Assembly: GCA_038503035.1 (NCBI GenBank)
Contig: JAVSML010024234.1
Coordinates: forward strand, 1-64,000
Source: Crocodylus rhombifer
Taxonomy: Eukaryota; Chordata; Crocodylia; Crocodylidae
Length of the DNA stretch: 64,000 nucleotides
Direction of reading: 5' to 3'
In this document: positions 52,768 through 64,000 of the stretch, in pieces
How positions within the stretch are numbered: position 1 is the stretch's first letter
Layout: each line of letters opens with the position of its first letter
Notes under the pieces: generated by a model
The model's input: only the letters and a program-made list of their open reading frames with translations
Databases searched by the model: none
What the model was told of the DNA's origin: nothing
Translations under genes and position numbers: made by a program

Positions 52768-52989
52768 CCTTCATAAGGCTGAGGAAGCTAGAATTTTTTC
52801 CAACTATTTGAGTTGGTCTAATAAGAAATAGCAGCTTTACCCAACGAACCTTGTTACAATATATTAGCGGCATTCCATATTAATCATGGAAATGTGGATT
52901 TGGGGTAACTTTCTTAAACTGGAAATCGGAGATTTTTTTTCAGAAAAAGCCAGGATCCCTGACAATCAATAATAAAAAAAGTGTTCAGA

Positions 52990-54790
52990 ATGTACCTGTT
53001 TTTGAGGCAGGTCATTGACACAGCATGTGCAAAACCCAAGTCACTAGCAAGGAGTCTTAACTGACCTTTGGGTTTGCTGTCAGCATTTTCTTATGACGGC
53101 TTACCTCAAAATAAGGAAATGCTTCCACTTGGATGGCCCAGTTCTCATTCACTCACTGGTGACTTACGATGAGCAATATAAAGTAAATAAGAAGGCTTAT
53201 TTGTATATTCATTTGCAGTTTTTTTCAGTGTATAGTAGTTTTTCAGCAAATACAATAATTTCATACTTAAGACCTGGCAACATTAGACCTCCTGCAAAGC
53301 TCCTGGCAGGTATCAGTGGCCCAGAGGGAAGGGACCTGCTGCTGCCACCTGGCTTTGGCCATGGATGTGGAGATGGAGGACAGTGATGCTGTGGCAGGAG
53401 GCCCCTGCCCCAGGGTAAGGCAGTGCTCAGGCATGCTAATGGCCCTGTGGTCAGGGATAGGGGTGTGGGGCAGAGCCATCCATTCTATCCATGTCACTGG
53501 CAGTGGGGGAGGCAGGTGGGAGGTGAAGCCACTGGTACAGACATACCACGTAAGCATCCCTGATTTTTCTCTGCATGCTCTAAGGCAGGTGCCCTCCCCT
53601 CCCCAGTCACTGCAGCTTTCCCATTTGTCCCAGAGCTGGGGAAGCTTCTGTGCTGGGTACTGTGCAGCAACAGGAAGGGGCTAGGTTCCTCCACACTGCC
53701 CGTTCCCCCCAGGAGTAGGCACTGTGCCTGCCCTAAGTGAGGCTACCCCCTGTCCTCCCCCTCTGCCCCTACAGCACAGTTGGAATGAGTAGGATCAGCT
53801 CTGAAGACTCCCCCACCCCTGGGGGAATTGGAAACAGGAGCAGGACAGGTGGGGAACAGAGGAAGGGGAAGAGAGGGAATGTGCCTCTGACCCTGGAGGA
53901 GAAGGGAAGATTCTCATCCACTTAAAAAGAAGTCCCCGGAGGCTGCAGCAGCACAATCCAGTCCAAAAGAGGGATGCAGCCACACTACTGCACCCCCTCT
54001 GGATCAGCCCTTGGGATGAGGGGGCAGAATGCCTTTGCTGTTATTATTAGAGCAGGGAATCAGCCTTGGAAGAGGGAAGCTATCACTCAGCTTTCACCAA
54101 GGCAGTGGGGCTCTCTGTCTTGGAGTTGTCACCATAGTGGCAGGTTTTGCTCAAAGTGGAACTCAGCTGCCACTACTGGGATGTAGAGGTAGGAGCAATG
54201 GCAGCTGTTCAAAGACAGGAAAGACAGGGATCTCCAAGAAGTAAGGGAGCTAGGGTCTGTCCATACCCTGGTATCCAGGAGCTGCTGCAGGAGAACCTGG
54301 GTACTTCTCAATGGAGAAAGAATGCTCTGCCATCTGGGTTTACTGGGGGAAAGTAAATCAGGCATAATGCAGGAGTCTCAAGCCTGCTATCTAGTTGGGA
54401 TTCTCAGATACGCATTCTGCCCCTGAAAACAGAATGGGCGAAGCTCCTCTACCTCCAACCTTTTGGCCTGCAAGCCACTTCCCTTCCATTTCTTTGGAAG
54501 ATGATCTCCCCAGTTATGAAACAAGTAAGAGTGACCAGTTGGTCACTGTATTGTGAACTGGCTACCCACAATGTGAGGGAACCCCATACACCCCTGGTCC
54601 CAGCAAACTGCAGCTGCCACAATCCCCCAGGCCCAGGGGACCAAGGCAGCTGCAATCCCCCATGCCTGGGGGTTTCACACTAGGCAAGGTGCACCCCTGT
54701 GGCTGGGAGGCCTGTCAGCTGAGGGGATTCCCAGCTGCAGAGGAGACCCTGCTTATACATGCAAATTAAAGCTAGATAGCAACCAGCTGT
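52990..54790. other. Intergenic, GC-rich unclassified sequence
   Basis: 53270-54700 is GC-rich with no conserved protein in any frame. CCAACCTTTTGGCCTGCAAG (54457-54476) looks like a hAT-MITE fragment. I cannot delimit any element. Confidence 0.4.
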
Positions 54791-57240
54791 AAAGTTAGTA
54801 CACATTTTCAAGGTCTAACTTCATAGTTGGTTGGAGCTTTTCATTGTGTGATATAACTACTTTGCAGGTGTAGCTAGTATCAAGGTAATTGCACAATACC
54901 TGTAACATGTAGAGGGGGCCTCAGAGGAAGGCGTTTACAGATATCCCCTAACTGACCAGCCCTTGGCCACAGTCTCAGTTTCCCTGTAATGTCCAGATCA
55001 CTGAAAATGACCCTAGTGTCACTGCATCACTAATTCACAATCATATTGAACTAGTCTTATGTCATCCCTTTTAAGATCCTAGTCATCTTTATGAGTACAA
55101 GTTATTTTCATCAAGCACTTGGCCCTCCTAGCCACAATAAGCTGCCATCTCAAGCAGCCTCCATTAAAAGGGAACATCTCATACTGCCTCCCCCAAGAGG
55201 AGGACTGGAGAATGAGTACTTTACAGAAAAATCTTTTTTAAGATGCCCTATAAAAATCCTTTCTAAGTTTCCAGATTGTGTCATAAATGTCTTGCAACTA
55301 AGAACATTTGGACTAGTAAATTCTTCAACTCCATACAGCTTAAGAGTTCAACTCCAGATAAAGAACAGCCTAACAAAACCCCAGCATAAAGGGACAGCTC
55401 TTAAGTCTCCACTGCTTTCTGATCAAACACCTGTTTTGTTTCCTCTTCCATGAGAGCTATCAGAGCTTCTCTTTAAGCTCCTGCCACAGAGACTCAGCTC
55501 TGGGCACTTAGTAAGGCTCAAAAGTGCTCCAGCCTGTTTCTCTGAAACTTCTGATGCTTTTTAAGAGTCCCTGAGTCAACTGCAGGGAAAGGGGCAAAAT
55601 CTTCCTGTTTTCTAGGGTGGGGGGGTTGTTTTTGTTGTTGCCTTTATGCTGCCAGGTGGTTTACTACTTTAGAATGAACTTACATACAGCTGACAAAGAC
55701 TGTTAGATGCTGTGAGCTAGACTCCATGGGGTGGGTCACAGGAAGACACTTTTGACTTTTGCAGGTCTGTGAACAAGCTGCTTGTGGGAGGGCCCAATCA
55801 CCAGGCTGGAGCCCCACTGAGTACAGTGTGGCTCCAGGCAGATAGAGATATCTACCTACATGGGACCCAGAGCAGGATCAGGGCCTCTATCATCTTCTCC
55901 TAGTTGTGAGGGTCTTTCATATAGCAAATTGAGAATAGGAGAACACTTTAAAAACAGGAAGCTGATTGTAAGCTGGGAGGGGTACTTAGCATCAAATTTA
56001 GGAGCCAAAAGTAGTTTTTAACCCTTTTTTAAAATTATGGCTGGCTGACAGGACTTCCCTACAAAATGTACTGTTTGGCCAAGTGCAACAGAGCTGCAGG
56101 GTGCTTTCCAAGAGGCACTGAATAATGACTGTAGCATACCCCATCATATTTCTCAAGCATTCTGCCTTACAAGGAGGAAAGTAGGATTTTTAGGATGTCA
56201 TGGTCTTCTGGAGAGAAAGTACATCGCACCCAGAGCCAGATTACATAGCAACAAAGATTTAAAAGGGACCTCATACCTAGGTCATGGTGTACTGTCCCCT
56301 GCTAGAGCAGGGAGCTATTCCATCTGATCCCTATTTCAGATTTAAAATGTGCAGCTGATGTACATTCATATAATTCCACTGTACTCTGAGCTTCTTCAGC
56401 TGACACCAGCAAAGAACCTAGCCCATAATATGCTTTGGGTTGGAGATTTGGAGATGGCTATTCTCTTATCCTTGATGAGACAGAAAGGGTTTGTTGCCTA
56501 CTGAGTTTTTCTAAATACAGTCTCTGATCTTTCTAAATATCAGTGCTACAAATGAAACCTAATTGCATCTCCAGCTGCCAGCACTAGATGTCAGGCAGTT
56601 ACCATTTTCTGTTAACTACCGGAACAGCTACTATTATCTGTTTTTCCAATGAATCTAGTCATTGTTCCAGCGAGCCTATAGGGAACAATGTAATTGCATG
56701 CAATTTTATTTAATCAAATATCACAATACATAATTAGGCTATTTGGACTTCTAAGTCCCACTGTTCCAGTAAATCCTCAATTACTGCATCATCTAAATAA
56801 TATTGCACACTAAGCACAAATCATTCTATAGGATTCAGTTTGTACTCGACTGCCAAAGAAATACAGATGTGTAATTTATTTTTGTTTACAGTAAGAACTA
56901 ACTGAACCTATGAGGTTGCCATAGTAACATAATGTTGTCCATATTGCATGAACTGTCATTTGTATAAATGTACTAAAACATACATTAAAACATACATAAA
57001 ATAGCATACTAACATGTTTTATGTATGGTTAAGTAGTAAACAGTATATGTGCACAGGGAGCAAAGTGTACTCTATGATCATTTTACTCATGGCTGAACAT
57101 TACAATTACAAACAATATCTTCTCCAACAGTGGTTCCATTACACATATAAATTTAAAAAATAGGAAAAGGACATCATCATTGCACTCCTGACTGTTCAGT
57201 CAGGCAAGCGTTAACCGGTACTCAACACTTTATGTCCAAA
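54790..57240. other. Intergenic, unique-looking AT-rich DNA
   Basis: No gene, RNA or repeat recognised. A 120-codon open frame at 55091-55453 lacks family resemblance and is probably chance. Confidence 0.5.
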
Positions 57241-57464
57241 TACAGCATCTGAATCCATCCTATGGATGTGCAGGAGGAAACCCATCCTTTCTAGAGTGGC
57301 CAGAATAAATGTGTGCCATGCAATCATGTTTCTTTTCTAAATTCAGCTTAAGTATAGCTACATTCAGTTTCTGACATTGGAAAAGCCAAACCACATCTCT
57401 CAGCTGCACTAAGGCTTCATGGATTTGTCTTCCCAGTACCCCACAGACCTGATCCGCCATCCCC

Positions 57465-58350
57465 CTCCTGATCACTAGGGATCCAGGTTTTCTGTTCACC
57501 ACAGAAAAACGTGGTGAAATGCAGATTTTCTCATTTTAAGAAGAAAAACACAGATTTTCTCTTTTAAAGACGAAAAATGCAAATCTTCTCCTTTAAGAAG
57601 AATGTGGGAAACAGTGGGTTTCCCCTTGCAGACTGGAAGAGTTCTAGCCTGCAAGGGGCTGGGGGGAGCAGGAGGAGGGCAATCAGGGAGGGGGTACCAT
57701 GTTAATGTGCACACATGTACATGGTAGCCAGGCAGCATCAAGAGCACATACCCCCAGATTTGTGTATGGGATGGGCATGGATGCAGGTTGGCAGCTGTGG
57801 GCTCAAGGCTCCCTGCCCTGCTGCCCTCTTCCCAGGGCCTCTCTGGCCCAGCAGGCGGGGCCTGGCATGGCAGGGCAGAATGGGTTGGGATGAGGAGGCT
57901 TGATGGGTGGGGAGTGAGGAGCACTGGCAGGGCTGTGGGGCTGTGGCTTGGGAGTGAAGGGCAATGGCGTGGGCAGAGCACTGCCATATCAGGGCTGCTC
58001 AGTGCCACAAAGTGCGGGGGAAGGGACAGCTGCAGCTGGATCCATGTCTTGGTGAGCGAAGGGGGCAGGGGGAGCTCTGATTTTCCATGATAAAAAACCC
58101 CAAAATCAAACATCAAAATGTATATGTATATGTATTTAGAATTTACTTATTATACTGATTGAGGCACTGGTAGGCTTCCAAATTGCTTTAAAATTGTAAA
58201 TATATCAATAAAACATTGTGTTCAATTGATACATACATATATATATATTATATATATAATATATATATAGTGGAGTTTCATTTTAATAGCAAAAAATGTG
58301 TATTTGGGGTTTTATCAGAGAATTTACATTCTTTCTTTCAAAACTGAAAA
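57465..58350. repeat. Unclassified interspersed repeat, inverted relative of 6690-8010
   Basis: AGGGATCCAGGTTTTCTGTT at the left. The AAA-CGCAGATTTTCTC triplicated motif (57510-57600) and GCAGACTGGAAGAGTTCTAG follow, then a GC-rich core, then GGAGCTCTGATTTTCCATGA and the ATTGAGGCACTG...GCTTTAAAATTGTAAATATA block shared with the region at 6840-6890 in inverse. Includes a pure AT run at 58228-58270. Confidence 0.6.
58228..58270. repeat. (AT)n microsatellite with palindromic centre
   Basis: Alternating TA/AT run with ATATTATATATATAATAT symmetry, inside the repeat above. Likely unstable. Confidence 0.85.
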
Positions 58351-59399
58351 GCAGCGGCATGGGCTCAGGTGTTGGTTGCTGGGGCAACCAGGAGGAGCTA
58401 AGGGCCCACACCTGGTGTGTCAGCTGACCAGAAGGGGCAGGGCTGACTACTATAAGACTCAGGCTGGAGGCTTTGAGTGCTTTCTCTCTCTCTGCCGGCA
58501 ACTAGGAAGGAGGAGTACTGCCTGGCTAAGGGAAAGAGAATAAGGCTTGAATGTACCAGCTGCTAGTTACATGGGTGAGAGATGACATCATGATCACACC
58601 TTTGGAGAGGGGCTAAGAAAGCCTTTACACTTGTGACCTATTAGTGGTATTATCTGATGCCTGGGGAAGATGAGCATTATAAACATGGTACTTGTAGTGC
58701 TGTCCATGAAAGGAGCTATACCAAATTAGCTGTGACCTCCTCAAGAGTACTGCAAAAGGACTGGATAATCCAACCTACTAAAAAAGTTGGGCTCCTGTGT
58801 ACAGCCAGATTTATCTTTTTCTGTGAGCAAGATGGGATGGCTTAATTGTTTATGGCCTACTATATTCTATATAGACATCAGCATATGCTACAAACGCAGT
58901 CCATAGTAAAAATGATGATGATAATAATAATTATCATTGTCATTTTGAGAACTTTCTTCTAAACTTGGAGAAAACTGTATGTAGGTTTCCCTATAAAAGG
59001 GAAATTCATGGTACAGTTCAAATAACTTTTTTGCATCAGAAGGAAAAGGATCTAAGCATAATATTCTGGGCAATGTTCATGCCCTTGGCCATCTTGTTAA
59101 TTGCAAACATTTTGCAAATGTAAGCTCCATCCCATTAAGCAATTTTTTTAAAGCTAACCATCTTAAGACAACTTTTTTTTTCTAAATCAATCTAAAATGA
59201 GAAGTCCCTCAGATCCACAAAATCAAATGTCCAAGTAAACAAACCCACAATGTATGTCAGTCTTTCACTGAAATAGAACATCTCTGTCCCATCCTGGCCA
59301 CCTTTTGTGGAGTGCTTTCCCATCTGATTTGCTTGGGTAAACCACACGAGAGAGTCAGGTATGACTCGTACTTCTTCAGACACATTACTATATCAATGG

Positions 59400-59475
59400 T
59401 AAGGGTGCTTACCTAGGATGTGGGGAGAGAGATTTGAACCTGGGTCTCCAAGTCAGAGTTGCTGGGGTTTATGCT
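59400..59475. repeat. Possible tRNA-derived SINE fragment
   Basis: GGTAAGGGTGCTTACCTAGG resembles an A-box region, and GATTTGAACCTGGGTCTCC is the complement of a B-box (GGTTCAAAT). Both are common in amniote tRNA SINEs. Mixed orientation makes the call weak; it is not a functional tRNA gene. Confidence 0.4.
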
Positions 59476-61056
59476 TGTGAAAAGTTTGCAATAAATAAGG
59501 TGCTGGGTACCTGCTTCCCTATGGTCTTCAGGCTCCTGACTGTTCAAGGCCCAGATCAGCTACCACCAAAGCAACAACAGCTCTTTCATCTGATGCACCA
59601 GGAATCTCCAGAACTACAGGTGGTGACAACATGTGCTGAGGCTCTGCATTTGCAGGGCCTGTGGACCACAGCCTGTTCCCGATTGACTAACTCTATTCTA
59701 GCACTAACACAGATTGCCTCCTGGCTTTTTTAAGACGCTCAGGGGTAGACAACACTGGCAAAAATGTTGATGGCTGGCACACACCTGGCCATCTACCTAC
59801 AACAGTACAAATCATTGCACATTTTATTCCAACCAAGGGTGGGTGGCAGGGTTGACAGGCTCAGCCTACCTACAGAGGTAGCTTAATGAACCTCATACAG
59901 GCTTGATGAACAAAGATGGGTCTTAGGCAGAGAAGCTTATGCTGCAAGAACTGAAAGACCTAAGTTTGATCCCTATTGTAGACAACTGCCCAGAGGAATG
60001 TTTACTCTGGTGCTAACATAGTTGTAAAAGACTTTCCTACACTCCCACTGTGGATTTAACTGTAGTAACAAATGCAGCCTCTGTGCTCAGTAGTATAATT
60101 TACATTCATCTCCACCAACCCCAAAGGAACCTATTATCAATTCAGAGAATACTAAACTCTCCATTACACAAAACAAAATGAAATAGATGTAGAAATAAGT
60201 AGAATAATGTCACAAGAAAGTGATATCACCTACTGTGAGGTTACAGAAATAACAGTGCTTCATAAATAATGATACATCAGTTATGTATTGTTATGACTTT
60301 AAATTATGCTTTTGTGGGGGTGGGCCTAATACATTATGCCCCCAGAATCCCAGCTAAGGGACCCACCATGAGGGAAATGAATAGGATTTGGTATCTCACT
60401 CAGGACCACCAAACCAATTATCATTGGATGATTTTACTCCTAAAAATGACAGGGAGACATTTTCAATGTGCATGAAAATGATGAAATGAAAACAGAGATA
60501 AGTCCTTAAAAATATGTGCAAAGAGAGCATTAAAAGAAAAGAAAGGTGTTTATAAATCTACATAGTGGACTTCCTTAATGTTTTCTTACCTTTGGTGGGA
60601 AGCTAGAGGATTTGGGATCATATTCAGATCCCCTGACCACTGCCCCCTAAATGGTATAGAAATACAGTAAATTCATGAAAAATCCTTAAATATAAAAGAT
60701 ATACGATATGCAGGGGGTGAAGTGTTTCACTGGGTAAAGGTATAAATAACACAGTTCAAGAGCTGAGAAGTATCACTGATGACTGCTGTTGTCTGTCCCT
60801 GCTCTTGAGCACCTAAAAGCTTGGCTTTTCTGTTTGAGGCTATAACCTAGCATTCTGATTGCTGTGTGAGGATGACAGAGTAGGCAGTGAGTGCAAACTG
60901 CATAATACAACCATCAGGTTCTGCAGTTACAGGAGGTGGCAAAACTGGCCCTGTTTTCTGTTGATAGCCAAGTCATTTATCCTGCTGACTGCGGCATTCA
61001 CCGGGTGCCTACAGTACGTGGGAGCCTTTGTGAGTGAGATGAGGTTTAGTTAATAA
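59476..61056. other. Intergenic, no recognised feature
   Basis: About 59880-60000 has CTAAGTTTGATCCCTATTGT, possibly another degraded SINE. Otherwise nothing supportable. Confidence 0.4.
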
Positions 61057-61064
61057 TGTAGATG

Positions 61065-61261
61065 GGTCGTTCTCAACCTTTTTTGTACCAAGACTCATTT
61101 CTAAAGTTCAATAACCAGTCCTTATCCAGTGCCCCTCACTCCTGACCTGCTGCCCCCAAGTGTGGCAGTCTTCTTTAAAGGAGAATCCATTTTTCAAGTT
61201 TGTGACCTATTGTTGTGACCCACTTTTTTTGGGTCCTGACCCACAGGTTGAGAAACACTCC
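61065..61261. mobile_element. hAT MITE, 197 bp, with TSD
   Basis: Left GTCGTTCTCAACCTTTTTTG and right CAGGTTGAGAAACACTC are inverted repeats. Flanks TGTAGATG (61057-61064) and TGTAGATA (61262-61269). Complete relative of the truncated copy at 34910. Confidence 0.85.
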
Positions 61262-61639
61262 TGTAGATAATGTTGTGCCATTGTGCGTGGATGGTTGGAT
61301 GCACCCCAACAAAAACAACAAACACTGGTCCTTTTCCATGGACTCTTTGAAAACTAGGGAGCCGCTCTAGGAGAGACAGAAGCCCCAGGAAGAGCAGCAG
61401 TGGGAGGGCTTGACAAAGGCACACTGATAGAAAGCAGGGTAGATTTGCACCTCACGGGTTAACTAAATCGGAGATGCATAAACTTTCATGAGCCGTGGCT
61501 TATTTCACCAGATGCCGGTGAGGGGGCTTGTAACTAAAACGCACTAAGTAGAATAGGAGATTAGAATAGGAAGGGCAGTGAAAGGGGAGGAAGAAAGGAG
61601 GGGGCCCTGCAGGGGTAGGCATAATCTTTTCTCCCGCGG

Positions 61640-62420
61640 GAACACGCACTGGAACAGGCCTGAAGGTTTTGGTAGGAGAGCTGGCTCTTCAGTGGCGCCG
61701 AGCTAGCCCCGTTTTCCGAAGCCGCGTGGAGCCTCATAAGGAGGCGAAAGCCTGTAGTTGAACAGGAACAGGTTTCCCAGGCACATTTTGCAGCCAGCAT
61801 TTTTTTTCCAGAACCTGCAGCCCCGATTCCGGAGCTATTCCCCATTTCTTTCACGAACAAAACAGGGGCAGAAGGAGTCGGGGCAGGGGGCTCCCCCGTG
61901 GAGGCGGTTCTGAGGGAGGGCTCAGCAGCCACGCAGCAGCCCGGCGCCCCCAGGCACAGCTCTCCCGCCTCCGCGGCGCCCGCGGGGGGAGCGCGGGGCG
62001 GGCCCGAGCCCGAGCCCGAGCCCGGGCAGGACACTCCGGCCCCGCTCCGCCCCGTCCAGTCCCGTCCTGTCCCGCTCGGGGCAGGCATTTGCTGGGCGCT
62101 CGGCTGCCCGAGGCGCTCGCCAGGCTACCGCCATGGGCCGGGGCTGGGCAGAGCGTCGGCTGCTGCCGCCGCTGTTGCTGTTGTTGCTGCTGCCGGGCTG
62201 CGGAGCGGGTGAGTCCGGCGGCGCCCGTGGGCTGTGCTGCTTGGGCAGGGACCTGTGCCCGCGAGCGGGTGCGAGACCATCCCGGCCCCGGAGCTGCCCG
62301 CAGGCAGGGGCGGGAGATGTCCGGGGGGCGAGCAGGAGCCTGTGCGCTCATCCAAGCCCCGGGCTGCGGCGGGAAAAGTCTGGGAAGGGGGAAGTGTAAC
62401 CCTTACTGGCACTCTGGGAA
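61640..62420 (+). promoter_or_regulatory. MERTK: CpG island and promoter region of MERTK
   Basis: CpG density rises from about 61640 and peaks at 61920-62350, spanning the predicted start codon. No TATA box is evident. A short run of GAGCCC hexamers lies at 62001-62024 in the presumed 5' UTR. The transcription start cannot be fixed from sequence alone; 61900-62100 is likely. Confidence 0.65.
62133..62208 (+). CDS. MERTK: MERTK exon 1 (signal peptide)
   Basis: Encodes the start of MERTK, a plasma-membrane receptor tyrosine kinase that binds Gas6/Protein S and mediates clearance of apoptotic cells. Visible: ATG in a strong context (CCGCCATGG), a 26-residue N-terminus with two arginines followed by a run of seven leucines and a PGCGAG end, i.e. 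a signal peptide, then donor GCGG|GTGAGT with one base left over (phase 1, as I recall for human MERTK exon 1). The exon sits in a CpG island, divergent from ANAPC1 as in human. The signal sequence itself is not diagnostic, so the gene name rests on synteny and phase. Exon 2 is beyond the right edge. Confidence 0.75.
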
Positions 62421-64000
62421 TGAGGCTGTCTCTCTCGCTGGCCTCACAACAGACCGTAGGCCCCTTCCCCCCCGTTTGCCTCTTCAGAGTGTAGGGCAGG
62501 GCCGGAGTGGCAAAGACATCCCAAGCTCACCCCGCGCCTCGACGTGGCGTGTCCGGGCAGAGGGAGGGGGAGCCACGAGGGGCCCACTCCTTGTTGCTGG
62601 GCTCGGGTCCCCGCAAACAGCCGGGGATGGGATGGGGCTGAGCTGCTCCAGCTCCTTCCCCACAGTGCGCCCTGGAGGTATGTGAGAAGACACCGAGCCT
62701 TAAGCAGGGCTTGCAGCCTCCCTGCCACCTGCTGCGAGTAGCCTGGCCTCTGTAGTCCGCACCAGCTGCCCAGAGCCCAGGCTGGCTGTGGTGTGGAGAG
62801 CAAAATGGCACGCCACAAATGGCATGTGATATGCTCTGCTGGCGCATGTACCAGGGGTTGCCAACCTCTGGGGTAGGTTCTTTGGGGCAGGGATGCTGCT
62901 GTGCTGGGCTTTAACCAGGTGTAGCAAAATGGGACCCCTTTTCTGTTGGTCCCTAGACATGCTGATGTGATCCAAGTGAAGATGATGGGAACACACCAGT
63001 CATTGGGTTCAGTCCTCTGCAACTGTAGATGACTCTGTAACAGATAACAAGACTGTAAGAGTCCATGGGAGTCCATAAGCGGTCCCTCCCACACATCACA
63101 AGCTGACAGGAAAAAACCCACAAATATAAAAGCTCCAGCTCCTTCAAAACAACACTGCTATGGAGAGAGAGCAGGAGAAATCAAGAGTGTCACTGATCCC
63201 TTGGGCCCTATCAGTGACAGGGAATTTGTTGGGTAAGGTGTGCCTGGGTGATCTTGGGAAGTGCCTTTCTTTACAGAGGAGAGCATAACAACCTCAGTGG
63301 TCCCTACCAGTGTGACCTGGAGTAAACTTCCTTTGTGGTCCTGATTAACCTTGAATAGCTGAACAAGCTCCCATCAGTCCGAACAATTTGGTACGCATAT
63401 GGGACTCTGCCACTCTTCCCCCTCCCCCCCAATCAGCCAGGTGCCTGAGTATTTCCTAGTTCATTTCTCTCTTCTCAACTGTGGCCAATCTCTCATGCTC
63501 CAGAGGAAGGCAGGGAAGCAGACTTGTGCACTAAAAGAGGGGGGATAAAAAAGCATGGGATTAAAAACAGTATGATGGTATATCAGTACATGTATTACAG
63601 TGCAGCAAATATAGTGAGCATGTGAAAAACTCAGGAGAAAGAAGGATGATCCTGAAAGGGCATTGCAACTGCCTAGCCTGCCCTGGCCTTCCTTATTACC
63701 ACACCCAAACCATAAAATTCTTCACATTTTGAGCGAAAGCTTCCCTTTGAAAAGAGCCCCATGAAAGGCAAGGCAACCCCAGTGCAAAACCACTCCAGTA
63801 CTGAACCCAGACACCCGTGGGAAGCTGTCTCTCACTTTGAGACTACTTCCTCGCTCTTCAGCCACTCCCTCAACTCCTGCCTGCACCATCAGCAAAGTCA
63901 GAGGCCCCATGACCCCAACAACTCGCAGCACAGTGAGAAAGTGTCCTTTCCGCCTCTCTTGGGGACAATTACAAAATGAACACCCAAAGCTCTGTATCAC
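62209..64000 (+). other. MERTK: Start of MERTK intron 1
   Basis: Begins with the donor GTGAGT. No exon with acceptor, donor and immunoglobulin-domain coding potential is seen up to the window end. About 62850-63130 holds 'ggggttgccaacctctggggt' type sequence that looks like one end of a hAT MITE. The rest is unique-looking. Confidence 0.6.

Larger units (their letters stand above)
51361..52860. repeat. Unclassified repeat with inverted halves, split by a CR1 insertion
   Basis: The left half (51361-51482: ACAAGGTTCTTTGGGTAAG, TTATTAGACCAACTCAGACA, GTTGGAAAAAAATTTCTTTG) is matched in inverse orientation by the right half (52768-52860: ATTTTTTCCAACTATTTGAG, TTGGTCTAATAAGAA, ACCCAACGAACCTTGT). 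The CR1 sequence 51483-52767 lies between them, so a single palindromic repeat was interrupted at its centre. Confidence 0.7.

Noticed and set aside
55091..55453. 120-codon frame in the intergenic region
   Set aside because: No recognisable domain, no promoter or polyadenylation context; length is compatible with chance.
57496..58116. 206-codon minus-strand frame
   Set aside because: Falls within an interspersed repeat; proline-rich low complexity. The first part is merely the AAAATC-repeat translated.
59400..59475. tRNA gene
   Set aside because: A- and B-box-like segments are in opposite orientations and there is no cloverleaf; it looks like SINE debris.
61561..62351. 175- and 166-codon minus-strand frames overlapping MERTK exon 1
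   Set aside because: CpG-island shadows; no splice context or known product.
62089..62685. 198-codon plus-strand frame through MERTK exon 1 in another frame
   Set aside because: It reads across the clear GTGAGT donor, and the signal-peptide frame with a strong start context is far more plausible.
63761..63979. 72-codon frame considered as MERTK exon 2
   Set aside because: It lacks the expected immunoglobulin-domain residues and a donor before its stop.
1..64000. CRISPR arrays, operons, prophage or bacterial features
   Set aside because: Spliced vertebrate gene structure and LINE/SINE content throughout; no regularly spaced short direct repeats with unique spacers.

Overview
This is nuclear DNA from a vertebrate, most likely a non-avian archosaur or turtle; a crocodilian fits best. 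The basis is spliced genes with GT-AG introns, many CR1 LINE copies including fairly young ones, readable L2 and MIR fossils (a slowly evolving genome), and many short non-autonomous DNA transposons, mostly hAT-type with 8-bp target duplications. Species assignment is inference.

Two protein-coding genes are present, arranged head to head. (1) ANAPC1 (APC1, largest scaffold subunit of the anaphase-promoting complex) lies on the minus strand. I placed 25 coding exons from the ATG at 50457 down to 1334. They join into one open frame of 3224 nt (1074 codons plus 2 nt) with compatible phases at every junction. The 5' UTR exon and CpG-island promoter lie near 50970-51110. The remaining exons (about 45% of the protein, including the PC-repeat region) lie beyond the left edge. 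(2) MERTK (TAM-family receptor tyrosine kinase) starts on the plus strand. Only exon 1 is present (62133-62208, signal peptide), inside a second CpG island, followed by the start of a long intron. The ANAPC1-MERTK divergent order matches the human 2q13 neighbourhood.

By region: 1-1333 is intron. 1334-6111 holds exons 26-22, with a 1.0-kb hAT element between exons 26 and 25. 6112-9335 (intron 21) is built from GC-rich DNA-transposon derivatives, one with long inverted termini. 9336-12266 holds exons 21-19, plus a palindromic foldback element and a MIR SINE. 12267-17095 (intron 18) carries a CR1 inserted inside an older CR1, and a TA-flanked MITE. 17096-24481 holds exons 18-17 around a 7-kb intron with a hAT transposase fossil, an L2 LINE and a GC-rich hAT-like element. 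24482-29635 holds exons 16-11, with a MITE, a Tigger-like element and a CR1 tail. 29636-39418 holds exons 10-7 with further transposons and MIRs. 39419-45233 (intron 6) contains a 2.8-kb CR1 with endonuclease and reverse-transcriptase remnants. 45234-50481 holds exons 6-2 with a hAT MITE and an RTE-like LINE remnant. 51110-61640 is intergenic and repeat-rich: a CR1 nested in another repeat, GC-rich repeats, and about 2 kb of plain AT-rich DNA.

I see no bacterial, phage, CRISPR or operon-like system and no previously undescribed multi-gene system. The points worth a second look are splice-site oddities in ANAPC1, conservation of the APC1 autoinhibitory loop, nested transposon histories, and repeat families whose ends and interiors can be matched within this window.
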